From assembly GCF_000514815.1 (NCBI RefSeq), contig NZ_AZWQ01000016.1:184493-248492 (forward strand): DNA of 64,000 nucleotides, given 5' to 3'. This DNA comes from Salinispora fenicalii (GTDB taxonomy: Bacteria > Actinomycetota > Actinomycetes > Mycobacteriales > Micromonosporaceae). Position 1 is the first letter of the stretch. Every line of letters begins with the position of its first letter. Made by a program: the position numbers and the translations under genes. The notes under the pieces are model-generated. The model was not told the DNA's origin. It did not search any database and saw nothing but the letters and a program-made list of their open reading frames with translations. Positions 9,263-18,156 of the stretch are shown here, one piece after another.

Positions 9263-9979
9263 TCAGGGCGCGAAGCTCAGCCAGCGGAAGTCGGTGGCGG
9301 CAACGGTCGCCTGCTCCGCGGGGGTCAACGGCGACCGGCCGGTCGCCTTGCGGATCAGGGTTAGCCGGTCCCAGCCCAGGTCGGCCGGCACCGGATCTCC
9401 ACCGGTGAGCAGGTCGGCCACCACGGCGGCGGCGCCCGGGGTCAACCACGGTCGCCGGCCGAGCGCTGCGGCTAGGTCCAGGCCATGCACCCCCACCTCG
9501 ACCACCCGGGTGCGCAGGAACTCCACCATTGTCATCGCGTCGCCGTGCCGGGTGCGGACGAGCCGGCCGGGGGGCTGCGCGGCGACCGCGTCGAGGGTGG
9601 CCTGCTGGGCCTGGTCCAGGTCGCCGGCGAGCGTCGTGGCAGCTAGGTGTTGTCCCGCCCGGCGACCGCCTTCGATCCGGTCGGCGTCTACTGGCGGGGT
9701 GAACTTGGCCGCGCCGAAGTAGCCGGCGGCGTCAACCTGCGCGTGGGGCGGGGCGGGGGCGGCGAGCATCTCGGCGAGCCGGCCGACACCGGTGTGCACG
9801 TGGGCGATCAGGTCTCGGACGGCCCACGGCGGGCAGGTGGTGGGCCGGTCTAGGTCGGCCTGGGTCAGGTCACGCAGCTCGGCGGCGAGCCGGACACATT
9901 CGTCCCGAAACGCCGCCCGTACCGATGTGAGCTCCGGCGGGTTCCCGAGGGCCGACTCCACTTTGGCCGGTTCTAGCAT
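9263..9979 (-). CDS. Maleylpyruvate isomerase/DinB-like (mycothiol-dependent family) protein
   Basis: A 238-residue protein of the maleylpyruvate-isomerase N-terminal (TIGR03083-like) family. The four-helix metal-binding bundle shows LTQADLDRPTTCPPWAVRDLIAHV near 40-60 and EVGVHGLDLA near 160. The conserved His residues (H60 region and VHGLD) would bind a divalent metal. Family members are thiol-S-transferases or mycothiol-dependent enzymes. It lies four bases downstream of the PAP2 gene on the same strand. The substrate is unknown. Confidence 0.8.
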   Translation of the reverse strand: MLEPAKVESALGNPPELTSVRAAFRDECVRLAAELRDLTQADLDRPTTCPPWAVRDLIAHVHTGVGRLAEMLAAPAPPHAQVDAAGYFGAAKFTPPVDADRIEGGRRAGQHLAATTLAGDLDQAQQATLDAVAAQPPGRLVRTRHGDAMTMVEFLRTRVVEVGVHGLDLAAALGRRPWLTPGAAAVVADLLTGGDPVPADLGWDRLTLIRKATGRSPLTPAEQATVAATDFRWLSFAP

Positions 9980-9982
9980 GGT

Positions 9983-10906
9983 TCAACCACCGTTTCGGGG
10001 GATGGGGCGGTGGGCGGGGATGGGGCGGTGCCCGGGGATGAGACGGTGTGCACTCACCAGGACCAGGGCCATGACGATGCCCATCGTACCGGCGATCCCG
10101 GCGGCACCGCCCGCGTACCCGGCGAAGAGGGGCCGGCGGCCCAACTCATCCGGGGCGATTCGGGGTCCGTCGGCGAGCCAGGCCAGGGCGAGACCGCCGG
10201 CGACGACCGCGAGCAGGCCGGCCGCGCCGAGCAACCCGGCGGCGAGTCGGTGTGCGTCGCCCGGGACGGCTCCCGCCCGTTCTCGCTGCATGAATAAAAG
10301 TGCCAGCCCGCCGAGCGCCGCCCAGACCCCGACCACCAGGTACGCGGCGATGGCGTCGCTGGGTCGGTGCCACCCGGCGGAGAGGGTGGCCACTCCGACA
10401 GCGGCGGCGTAACCGGTGCCGAGCAACGCGCCCAGGAGCCGGACCCTCGGTGGCAGGACGAAGACCAGCGCCACCGCGAACGAGGCGGCGACGGTGGCGT
10501 GCCCGCTGGGCAGACTGTTACCGGCGAAGACCCGTTGCGGATCGATACCAAAGTCAGGCCGGGCGAGGCTGTACTTGAGCGCCTGGGTGGTGAGGTTGGC
10601 GCCGACGATGAGCAGGGTGGCGGTGACCGCGAACGCGACGTGTCCACGGATCAGCGCGATGAACCCGATCACGGCGGTGGCGGCCAGCAGCGCCGCCACC
10701 GACATGACGTTGAGGATGTAGTTGACCGGTCCGTCGATGCGGTCCTGACCGATCCGGTTACCGGTGAGGGCGACCGTGTCCAGCCACTGGCCGAGCTCGG
10801 TGTGCAAGGCGATGCGCCACACCGCGATGAGGGCGGCTGTCTGTGCCAGCGCCAGCACGACCAACCAGATCGCCGTCCCACGCCTTGCCGTGTCATGCAC
10901 CCGCAC
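9983..10906 (-). CDS. PAP2-family membrane phosphatase
   Basis: A 307-residue polytopic protein with about six to eight helices. The three PAP2 signature motifs are present: KYSLARPDF, NSLPSGHATVA and SAGWHRPSDAI. The His of PSGH and the His of GWHRPSD are the expected acid and nucleophile. The likely role is dephosphorylation of lipid phosphates (undecaprenyl-PP or phosphatidate) on the outer face of the membrane. The C-terminus contains a short repeat of GHRPIPAHRPIP type. It is the first gene of a two-gene unit with the DinB-like gene. Confidence 0.9.
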   Translation of the reverse strand: MRVHDTARRGTAIWLVVLALAQTAALIAVWRIALHTELGQWLDTVALTGNRIGQDRIDGPVNYILNVMSVAALLAATAVIGFIALIRGHVAFAVTATLLIVGANLTTQALKYSLARPDFGIDPQRVFAGNSLPSGHATVAASFAVALVFVLPPRVRLLGALLGTGYAAAVGVATLSAGWHRPSDAIAAYLVVGVWAALGGLALLFMQRERAGAVPGDAHRLAAGLLGAAGLLAVVAGGLALAWLADGPRIAPDELGRRPLFAGYAGGAAGIAGTMGIVMALVLVSAHRLIPGHRPIPAHRPIPRNGG

Positions 10907-11247
10907 AACCTAACGGCATGTGGTGCCGATTGCCCGGGTGCACACCGTTCGTGCGGAGACTGCCGACCAGACTCCACCGAAGCTCGGGGCAGGGGTGGCA
11001 TCCCCGCGCTCCTGTTCTCCCCCGCCGGCGCCGAGGCCCCGACTTCACCTGTTCAGCGGAGAAGGGTGGGAAGTCAGAGTGCACGCAGCCGAAACCCCAG
11101 ATAGTCAACGTATGTCAGATCCGGCCGTACACCCGCGCACGAGGAAGCGGCGGGCACTGCTGTCGGGGGGAGGCCCGCTGCTGATCGCGCGGCCGCACAG
11201 CAGGTCAAGCCACCGGCGCCAGCAAGCCGAACGTTGACGGGGCCGCG
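10907..11247. other. Intergenic region, divergent PAP2 and MMPL genes
   Basis: 340 bp without a credible gene. It must hold the promoters of both flanking genes, but I see no palindrome or clear promoter boxes. The MMPL start has only a weak purine-rich stretch upstream. Confidence 0.4.
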
Positions 11248-13365
11248 ATGCCTTCTCGCCAGGTCGGCACCCTGATCGCGGTGGTGGTGACCCTCGGGTG
11301 GCTCGTGATCGGCGGGCTGGCCCACTCGTTCCCCGGCCGCCTCGACCAGGTGGAGACCGACAACTTCCAGACGTTCCTTCCCGCTGATGCGGAGTCGCAG
11401 CAGGCGCAGCGGGACAGTCGTGACATCACCGGCGCGAACACCACGCCCGCCCTAGTGGTCTACGCGCGTTCCGCTGGGGTAACCGCCGAGGACCAGGAAC
11501 AGGCGATGTCAGACCTGACCCGCTTCGGTCAGGTGCAGTGGGTTGTCGGGCCCCTCGCGCCACCCGTCCAGAGCCAGGACGGGCAGGCCCTGCTGGTGGT
11601 TGTCCCAATCGACAACGCCGTGGGGCAGGCGGAGAACGACGTCATCGATCAGCTGCGCGCGATCACCGGTGGTGACCAGGACGGACTGACCATCGAGGTC
11701 ACCGGCCCGGCCGCCTTACGTGGCGACCTGATCACGGTGTTGGCCGAGGTGGGCGGCGAGCTACTGGTCGTCACGCTGGGCGCGGTGCTGGTAGTACTGC
11801 TGATCATCTACCGTAGTCCGATCTTGTGGGCGCTTCCGCTGATCGCCGCCGGGCTGTCGTACGTGTTGGCCACGGTCTTCGTGTACTGGCTGGCCGACGC
11901 GGATGTGATCAAGCTGAGTGGGGAGTCCCGGGGGATCCTCACCGTGCTGGTATTCGGCGCGGGCACCGACTACGCGCTGCTGCTCATAGCGCGCTATCGG
12001 GAAGAGTTGACCAGAACGGCACGCCCCGTTGATGCGATGAAGGTGGCATGGCGCGGCGCCGCTCCGGCGATCGTCGCCTCCGGCTCGACGGTCATCCTCG
12101 GCCTGCTCGCCCTGCTGTTGTCGGTGCTCAGCTCCACCCGCTCCCTCGGACCGGTCTCTGCTATCGGCATCGCCTGCACGCTGCTGGTGATGCTCACGTT
12201 CCTTCCCGCCCTGCTTGTCCTGGGTGGGCGGCGGGTTTTCTGGCCGCGGGTTCCGCGCCCAGAGCAGCGGACCGCGACCACCTCGCACCGGTTCTGGACC
12301 CCGGTCGCCCGCCTCGTCGGCCGGCGAGACCGACTCGTGTGGGTGACCGCCGCCATCGGTCTCGGCGTGGCCGCGATCGGGGTCACCCAACTCGGTAAGC
12401 AGGCAATCAACCAGGATGACCTGCTCTTCTCCGGGAACCGGTCGTCGGTCAGCGGGCAACGCCTGCTTGACCAGCACTATCCCGGCGGCACCGGCAGCCC
12501 GGCCATCATCGTGACCAACGCGCAGACCGTTGACCAGGTCACCGCTGCGGCGGGTCAGGTGTCGGGGATCGCCTCCGTGGCACCGGTCACCGCGACGGGT
12601 GGGGCCTCGACCACAACTGCAGAACCAGGGGCCGCGCCGAAGGTCGTCAACGGAAGGGCTCAGCTCAACGCGACCATGAGCGACGCACCGGACGGTGACA
12701 GTGCCGAGCAGACCCTGCGTCGGCTCCGCACCGCCGTGCACGCGGTGCCCGGCTCGGACTCCGTGGTCGGCGGCTTCACGGCAACAAATGTGGATACGGC
12801 CAACGCCGCCGACCGGGATCAGCAAGTCATCTTTCCGGTCGTCCTGGCCGTGATCCTGTTCTGCCTGGCGGTGTTGTTGCGCGCTCTGCTCGCTCCAATG
12901 CTCCTGGTCCTGACCGTGGTGCTCTCCTTCACCGCCACCGTGGGCATCTGCGTGCTGATCTTCCGGTATCTGCTCAACATCCCCAAGGTTGATCCGGAGT
13001 TCCTCCTGTTCGCATTCGTCTTCCTGGTCGCCCTGGGGGTGGACTACAACGTCTTTCTGATGAGCCGGGTTCGGCAGGAGTCAGAGCGACTGGGCACCCG
13101 GCGTGGCGTACTGTCCGCACTCACGGTGACCGGCGGGGTGATCACCTCAGCTGGCGTCGTGCTCGCGGCGACCTTCGCGGCACTGACTGTGCTTCCGGTT
13201 CGAATCCTGGTGGAGCTGGGCATCGCCCTTCCGGTCGGGCTACTCATCGACACCATTGTGGTGCGCTCCCTACTGGTGCCGGCCCTCACCCATGACCTTG
13301 GTCGCCGAATCTGGTGGCCCAGCCGGCTGGAGCGAAGCGGCGGTGGCCCACCGGGCACCGGTTGA
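11248..13365 (+). CDS. MMPL/RND-family transporter
   Basis: A 705-residue protein with the MMPL duplicated architecture: one N-terminal helix, an extracytoplasmic domain (about 30-175), five to six helices (180-340), a second extracytoplasmic domain (about 370-530) and a second helical bundle (535-690). The motifs GAGTDYALLLIARYREEL and GVDYNVFLMSRVRQE carry the Asp-Tyr pairs used for proton coupling. Such proteins export lipids or small hydrophobic molecules. It is convergent with a DHA2 exporter and lies 5 kb from the PKS-NRPS cluster, so a role in product export is possible but unproven. Confidence 0.92.
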   Translation: MPSRQVGTLIAVVVTLGWLVIGGLAHSFPGRLDQVETDNFQTFLPADAESQQAQRDSRDITGANTTPALVVYARSAGVTAEDQEQAMSDLTRFGQVQWVVGPLAPPVQSQDGQALLVVVPIDNAVGQAENDVIDQLRAITGGDQDGLTIEVTGPAALRGDLITVLAEVGGELLVVTLGAVLVVLLIIYRSPILWALPLIAAGLSYVLATVFVYWLADADVIKLSGESRGILTVLVFGAGTDYALLLIARYREELTRTARPVDAMKVAWRGAAPAIVASGSTVILGLLALLLSVLSSTRSLGPVSAIGIACTLLVMLTFLPALLVLGGRRVFWPRVPRPEQRTATTSHRFWTPVARLVGRRDRLVWVTAAIGLGVAAIGVTQLGKQAINQDDLLFSGNRSSVSGQRLLDQHYPGGTGSPAIIVTNAQTVDQVTAAAGQVSGIASVAPVTATGGASTTTAEPGAAPKVVNGRAQLNATMSDAPDGDSAEQTLRRLRTAVHAVPGSDSVVGGFTATNVDTANAADRDQQVIFPVVLAVILFCLAVLLRALLAPMLLVLTVVLSFTATVGICVLIFRYLLNIPKVDPEFLLFAFVFLVALGVDYNVFLMSRVRQESERLGTRRGVLSALTVTGGVITSAGVVLAATFAALTVLPVRILVELGIALPVGLLIDTIVVRSLLVPALTHDLGRRIWWPSRLERSGGGPPGTG

Positions 13366-13383
13366 CCGAAGCGGGGACGCGCG

Positions 13384-14841
13384 TCACCGCGATCGAGATC
13401 GATTCACCATGTCGATCAGAACAGCGACAAACGCGATGACGAAGAAGAAGATAATGACCGCTATCGGAATTCGGAAGGCAAGGAGCCAGTCACCGGTTCT
13501 GTCCAGGCTGGTGAAGAGCGCGGTGCCGACGACGGCGACCCCAAACCCACCACCGAAGCGCTGCCCCGTCTGGAGCATTCCCCCGGCACTGCCGCCCTGG
13601 GCCGGCGGCACGTCAGCCAGGGCCAGCGTCTGGTTCGGAGCAATGACCAGCCCGCCGCCGACGCCCGCGGTGGCCAGTCCACCGCCCAAGCCGGCCAGGA
13701 GCAGTGGCAGAGTCGCCGCGTGCGGGGACTCTGGATCCGGTAGGAACAGATCTGCGATCAACAGCATGGTGAGCCCAACTGCCCCGCAGGCCAACCCCAC
13801 CGCAATCAGTTGCCGCCCGATCTTGTCGGCCTTGGCACCGGCGGCCACCGAGCCGACGACCATACCCAGAGCCAACGGCATGAGGGCGATACCCGCCACC
13901 AACTCGTCGTGCCCGAGCCCTTGCTGCAGATACTCTGATACCAGGTAGTAAATTGCCTCGTAGCCGGCGAAGTAGAACGTGGCGATGAATGCGCCCAGGG
14001 CGAATGACCGGACCCGGAACAGGCCCAGGTTGAATATCGGCTCGCCGCGGCGGGCATAGGATCGTTCCCAGTAGACAAAGGCGACCAGCATCGCCAGGCC
14101 GGCCGGTAGAAGCAGCCAGCGGAGCAGGCCCGGCACCTGATCTCCCTGCACCAACCACAGCAGCCCCAACCCGCACATCAGCAGGAGGGCACCGATCCGG
14201 TCCAGGTCAGGTCGCTGCCCCCGCTCGGCGACGGGGAACAGCCGCCACCCGAAGACAGCGACGACGATCCCGAGCGGAACATTGATCAAAAAGATCCACC
14301 GCCAGCCCTGCTCCCCGCCGATGGTAACCAAGGCACCACCGAGTATCGGACCGGCCAGTCGGGAGCCGCTGACTCCGACGGCCAGCACCCCGAACGGGCG
14401 ACCGCGGGCTCGGGCCGAGAACATCTGCTGGATTGTTCCGAACACCTGGGGGATCGCAATCCCGACGCCAGCTCCCTGGGCCAACCGGCCAATAATCAGC
14501 CATACTCCGGAGGGGGCGAAACCGGAAAGCAGGCTCGCCACCACGAACAACATGACGCCGGCCACAAAAATGTTACGCCGTCCACGCTGGTCGCCGAATC
14601 GGCCGGCCGGCACCAGCGTCAGCCCAAACGTAAGAAAATATCCGGAGACCAGCCATTGCTGACCGCTGGAACTCAGGTCGAACACACTTCGGATCGTCGG
14701 CAGGGCGATCACGAGCAGGGAAATGTTCAACCCGCCCAGAAACAACGTCATGAGACCGACGGTCACCGCCGCCCAGGAACGGACTGGCCTCCCCGACCCG
14801 GTTCGAGGCGTCTCCCCGGCACCCAGCTCACCCTCGTTCAT
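13384..14841 (-). CDS. DHA2-type MFS drug exporter
   Basis: A 485-residue major facilitator with about 14 helices. Motif A is GRFGDQRGRRN near residue 82-92 and the motif C region is near GPILGGALV, typical of the EmrB/QacA branch. Proton-driven efflux of hydrophobic compounds is the family function. It ends 18 bp from the convergent MMPL gene. Its position beside the cluster suggests efflux of the product, but no regulator is adjacent and the IS remnant separates it from the biosynthetic genes. Confidence 0.9.
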   Translation of the reverse strand: MNEGELGAGETPRTGSGRPVRSWAAVTVGLMTLFLGGLNISLLVIALPTIRSVFDLSSSGQQWLVSGYFLTFGLTLVPAGRFGDQRGRRNIFVAGVMLFVVASLLSGFAPSGVWLIIGRLAQGAGVGIAIPQVFGTIQQMFSARARGRPFGVLAVGVSGSRLAGPILGGALVTIGGEQGWRWIFLINVPLGIVVAVFGWRLFPVAERGQRPDLDRIGALLLMCGLGLLWLVQGDQVPGLLRWLLLPAGLAMLVAFVYWERSYARRGEPIFNLGLFRVRSFALGAFIATFYFAGYEAIYYLVSEYLQQGLGHDELVAGIALMPLALGMVVGSVAAGAKADKIGRQLIAVGLACGAVGLTMLLIADLFLPDPESPHAATLPLLLAGLGGGLATAGVGGGLVIAPNQTLALADVPPAQGGSAGGMLQTGQRFGGGFGVAVVGTALFTSLDRTGDWLLAFRIPIAVIIFFFVIAFVAVLIDMVNRSRSR

Positions 14842-15332
14842 CCGGCTATCCGGAACCGAATAGAACCATGGTGGTCACACTCCTTGGAACGGGCGGTGGA
14901 GAGTGCGGTCACTCCGCTGCACATCGCCGACCCCACTCATCCCGTAGCCGCACGTCAGCTTCCGCCCGAGCAGCATCAACCTGGCGGCCCAGCCACGGTG
15001 CTCCCCACCCTGAAGATGTGACCCGAAGCCCCACCTTATGAGTGACACCAGCAGACGGCCGGATCATCGGAACCGACTCACTCCAACGGGCCGGACGAAG
15101 CGACGGCGTTACGCCGCGGCGCTCGGTGGCTACCTGCGCGTGCCTTGACCCGATGGTTCGCGGTGTTGGAGTCAGTCAGGGGTGCTCTGGTGGCGGTTTG
15201 GCCCCAGCGTTGTTGTCGTCCGCTGCGGATGCGGCGCGTTCGCGGCGATGGGCGGCCAGGACATCGGGGTGACGGGGTGGTGCGCCGCAGCGTCCAGCTC
15301 GCCACATCGACCGTGGAGGATTTCCCAGACTA
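14842..15332. other. Gene-poor stretch upstream of the MFS gene
   Basis: About 490 bp with only short frames lacking coding signal. It carries the MFS promoter and the left flank of the decayed insertion element. No recognisable gene. Confidence 0.4.
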
Positions 15333-16041
15333 AGAGCGCGTTTCACATTTCTGTCGGTCGGGTGTGTTCGACGGTGAGCGTTGTTGACGGGCGGCGGCTT
15401 CGCCTCGGGTGAGGCGGCGGAGCATGACACCGATGGCGGCCCATCGGATCATGGCCTCGGGCGTTGCGCGGTGGGTTTCGTAGTCGCGGGACAGGTGGCG
15501 GTGAGCGATGATCCAGGCCAGGGCCCGCTCCACGACCCAACGGCGCGGATACACGACAAAGCCGTTCTGGCCGGCGGGTACAGACGATCTCCACGGTGGC
15601 ACACAGCAGGTCGCGGACCCAGTCCACCAGGCGGCCGGCGAAACCGGAGTCGGCGAAGACATGCCGAATCGGGGTCGCCGCGTAGGTGGCGAGCAGAGCG
15701 CCCGTGGCGCCGTCGCGGTCCTGCCAGAACACGGCCAGGACCCAGACGGTGACCAGGAGGCCGAGGATGTCGGTGACGATGAATCGCTTCTGATTCCCTT
15801 GCCGACGTCGTAGCCGCGGGAGCCCCACGACACGTGTCGATGACAGCTTGGCGGGGATGCTTCTCTGGTCTGCCCATCCACTGGGGGACGGCAGCATCGG
15901 CTCGATGATCTCCCCTTGGCATCGGTCACGTCAGATGGGTACCGCCGGGCTCTATTCATGATTGTCAGTCGATCGAGCCACCCTCATCGATCGGACCCAC
16001 TGTGCGACACGCCCGACCAAACCTGATCCCCAACGCGCTCT
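15333..16041 (-). mobile_element. Decayed IS5-type insertion element
   Basis: A 709-bp element bounded by a perfect 10-bp inverted repeat, AGAGCGCGTT at 15333-15342 and AACGCGCTCT at 16032-16041. It encloses a broken IS5/IS4-superfamily (DDE) transposase on the minus strand. The flanks read TAA on the left and TGA on the right when overlapped by one base with the ends, so an exact target duplication is not preserved. It sits directly at the left border of the biosynthetic cluster. Confidence 0.75.
15343..15959 (-). pseudogene. Frameshifted IS5-family transposase
   Basis: The start [14 protein letters not shown] matches IS5-type transposase N-termini. The core ([16 protein letters not shown] and [11 protein letters not shown], then [13 protein letters not shown]) lies in a second frame. 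The C-terminal signature ([15 protein letters not shown], then LSRDYE) returns in the first frame. At least two frameshifts and an internal deletion, compared with the usual length of about 270 residues, make it non-functional. Confidence 0.8.
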
Positions 16042-16158
16042 GAATGTCCCACTCCATCCGGAGACGCTCGACCGACACTTGCCTACGCATCAAGGCGATG
16101 GGAACGGGTATATGCGCCGGACGATCCGAACACCACCCGCTGTGCCATAACGGCGAGG

Positions 16159-17523
16159 TTAGCCGCGTAGAATTTCGGCGAGAAGCAGCGCGAATTCGTA
16201 ACTCTGTCGCAGGTTCAGCCGTGGGTCGCAGGCAGTTTCGTAGCGATCCGGCAAATTCCGGCTATCGACTCCATGCGCCCCGTCCAAACACTCGGTCACG
16301 TTTTCACCAGTGAGCTCGATATGGACGCCTCCTGGATAGGTGCCCAGGCTCCGGTGCACGTCGAAGTAGCCCAGCAACTCGTCAATGACCCGGTCGAGAT
16401 GCCGGGTCTTAAAGCCGTTTATGGACTGCTCGGTATTGCCGTGCATCGGATCGCACTGCCATACGACTTTGGCACCCGCGGCCGTGACCTTATCGACGAT
16501 GGCTGGAAGCACGTCGCGCACCTCGCGGCTGCCCATCCGACTGATGAGGGTGAGTCGGCCGGGCACGTTCTCGGGGTTGAGCCGCTCGCACAGCTCAATC
16601 GCGGTTTGCGGGCTCACATCCGGGCCGAGCTTTACGCCGACCGGGTTGGCGATCTGCGCGACAAAGTCAATGTGCGCGTGATCAAGCTGGCGGGTACGTT
16701 CACCGACCCACAGAAAGTGGCCCGACGTCGCGTACGCCCGTCCGCCTAGGACACGGGCTAGCGCCCGGTCGTACTCGAGCACCAGCGCCTCGTGCGAGGA
16801 GTACACCTTTGACTCCCGCACCGCCTGGCGCTCGGTCGGCCCCCACACCCGGGCGAAACGACGTGCGCGTTCGACTTCATCGAGAATACCCTGGTAGCGA
16901 GCGCCTGCCGAGGAAGCGCGGAGGAGATCATAGGCACCCTCGTCCAGCTCCTCGAGGTCGGTCAGGTCGTCCGGCGGATAGGCACGAATCAGGTTCATGG
17001 CGATCCCAGAATTCACATAGGCATCAATCATGCGCTGCGGATCGGCAACCCGGGCCGACTCGGCTACCTGCCGCGCATTGACAATATCGCCCCGGTACGC
17101 GGGCAACCCCAGTGAATCGGTCTCCGAAGATCGAGGCTTTCCATACTGGCCGGCGAGGCGTGCCACCTTCACCACTGGAACGGAGCCGCCGTACGTTATC
17201 ACCATCGCCATCTGCAGCAGGGTTCGTGTGGTGCCCAACAAGTGGCTCTCGGTGTTCCCGGCGAATGTCTCGGCACAGTCGCCGCCCTGTAGTAGGAAGG
17301 CACGCCCCTCACACACGTCGGCCAAACGGTAGCGCAACTCCTCGACCTCGTGCGGCATAACTATCGACGGCTTTTTGCCGAGCGTCGCGCACACTGCCGC
17401 CACCTCAGCCGGATCGGGCCAGGGGGGAGTCTGTCGGCGCGGCAGCTCACGCCACCGATCCAGGTGCAGCTCACTATCGCCGTCATTCGCCGCTAGCGGC
17501 GAGTTGCGGATCGACCTCTCCAT
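16159..17523 (-). CDS. Class II DAHP synthase, cluster-dedicated
   Basis: About 454 residues of a class II (plant/AroH-type) 3-deoxy-D-arabino-heptulosonate 7-phosphate synthase, the first step of the shikimate pathway (PEP plus erythrose 4-phosphate). Signatures: LPRRQTPPWPDP at the N-terminus, LLQGGDCAETF (metal and substrate Cys), GQYGKPRSS, GPTERQAVRESKVYSSHEAL, TSGHFLWVGERT, VWQCDPMHGN and GGVHIELTGENVTEC. I chose ATG 17523, which has GAGG nine bases upstream; a start at 17598 has its purine stretch touching the ATG. A second DAHP synthase inside a cluster usually boosts supply of chorismate-derived precursors. The salinosporamide cluster also has one. It is divergent from the amino-acid operon. 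Confidence 0.93.
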   Translation of the reverse strand: MERSIRNSPLAANDGDSELHLDRWRELPRRQTPPWPDPAEVAAVCATLGKKPSIVMPHEVEELRYRLADVCEGRAFLLQGGDCAETFAGNTESHLLGTTRTLLQMAMVITYGGSVPVVKVARLAGQYGKPRSSETDSLGLPAYRGDIVNARQVAESARVADPQRMIDAYVNSGIAMNLIRAYPPDDLTDLEELDEGAYDLLRASSAGARYQGILDEVERARRFARVWGPTERQAVRESKVYSSHEALVLEYDRALARVLGGRAYATSGHFLWVGERTRQLDHAHIDFVAQIANPVGVKLGPDVSPQTAIELCERLNPENVPGRLTLISRMGSREVRDVLPAIVDKVTAAGAKVVWQCDPMHGNTEQSINGFKTRHLDRVIDELLGYFDVHRSLGTYPGGVHIELTGENVTECLDGAHGVDSRNLPDRYETACDPRLNLRQSYEFALLLAEILRG

Positions 17524-17818
17524 GCCCCCCGACCTCATTTGCATCTCATACACGACAAATCGCCCCTCATAACCGACACAATTTATGGTCGCCGCCATTC
17601 CTTAAAGGCAAGACATAGAAAGAAGACACTGGGGCCAACCGTATCATCGAACTCTATTTAGTAAACCCATTCACATCATCAGTTCGCTCGATAGAGGGCA
17701 TCAGAAATCTTCATAAATTAATCACCCATCATCCGGCATAATGACTTCTGAAGATTCACGACTGAGGCCGCCACGCCCTTTCGACAGTTCACAAGCGGCC
17801 AGTTTGGGGAAAGGGTTA
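17524..17818. promoter_or_regulatory. Divergent AT-rich promoter region of the cluster
   Basis: 295 bp between the DAHP synthase and Dabb genes, markedly AT-richer than the rest of the window. It contains an 8-bp inverted repeat, AATCTTCA (17706-17713) and TGAAGATT (17749-17756), 35 bp apart. It likely carries both divergent promoters, and the repeat is a candidate operator; no regulator match is known to me. Confidence 0.5.
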
Positions 17819-18115
17819 ATGATCACACACATCGTACTCTTCAAGCTCAAAGACGGCGTAGATCGCGACTCCCAGCAAGTCACTGAGGCGGTGGAGCACG
17901 CCCATGAGGTTGGCCGCCAGGTACCCGAACTCGTCGACTGGCGCGCGGGCTGGAACACGGTCGACCGGGACATCTCCTACGACTTCGCCGCCATCGGCGT
18001 GCTGGCCGATCTACCAGCACTGCAGCGGTACCAGGAAAACGCATTCCATCAACTCGCCATCGAGAAGTGGAAATTAATTTCTGACTGGATAGTAGCCGAC
18101 CTCGAAGACCACTGA
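17819..18115 (+). CDS. Dabb (dimeric alpha/beta barrel) domain protein
   Basis: 98 residues beginning MITHIVLFKLKDGV, the typical start of stress-responsive A/B-barrel (Dabb) proteins, and ending at the usual length. The ATG at 17819 follows a GGGGAAAGGG stretch. Dabb proteins form ferredoxin-like dimers; some catalyse cyclisation or isomerisation in polyketide pathways and others have no known activity. It is the first gene of the plus-strand amino-acid operon. A role in ring isomerisation or dehydration of the prephenate-derived intermediate is possible, but nothing in the sequence fixes it. Confidence 0.85.
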   Translation: MITHIVLFKLKDGVDRDSQQVTEAVEHAHEVGRQVPELVDWRAGWNTVDRDISYDFAAIGVLADLPALQRYQENAFHQLAIEKWKLISDWIVADLEDH

Positions 18116-18156
18116 ACCAGACACGCCATCAAAGGACCTGGCACAGGGGGATCGAA

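Noticed and set aside
15140..15330. Possible pseudogene left of the IS remnant
   Set aside because: Frames are short and no family signature can be followed; it could be part of a decayed gene but I cannot support it.
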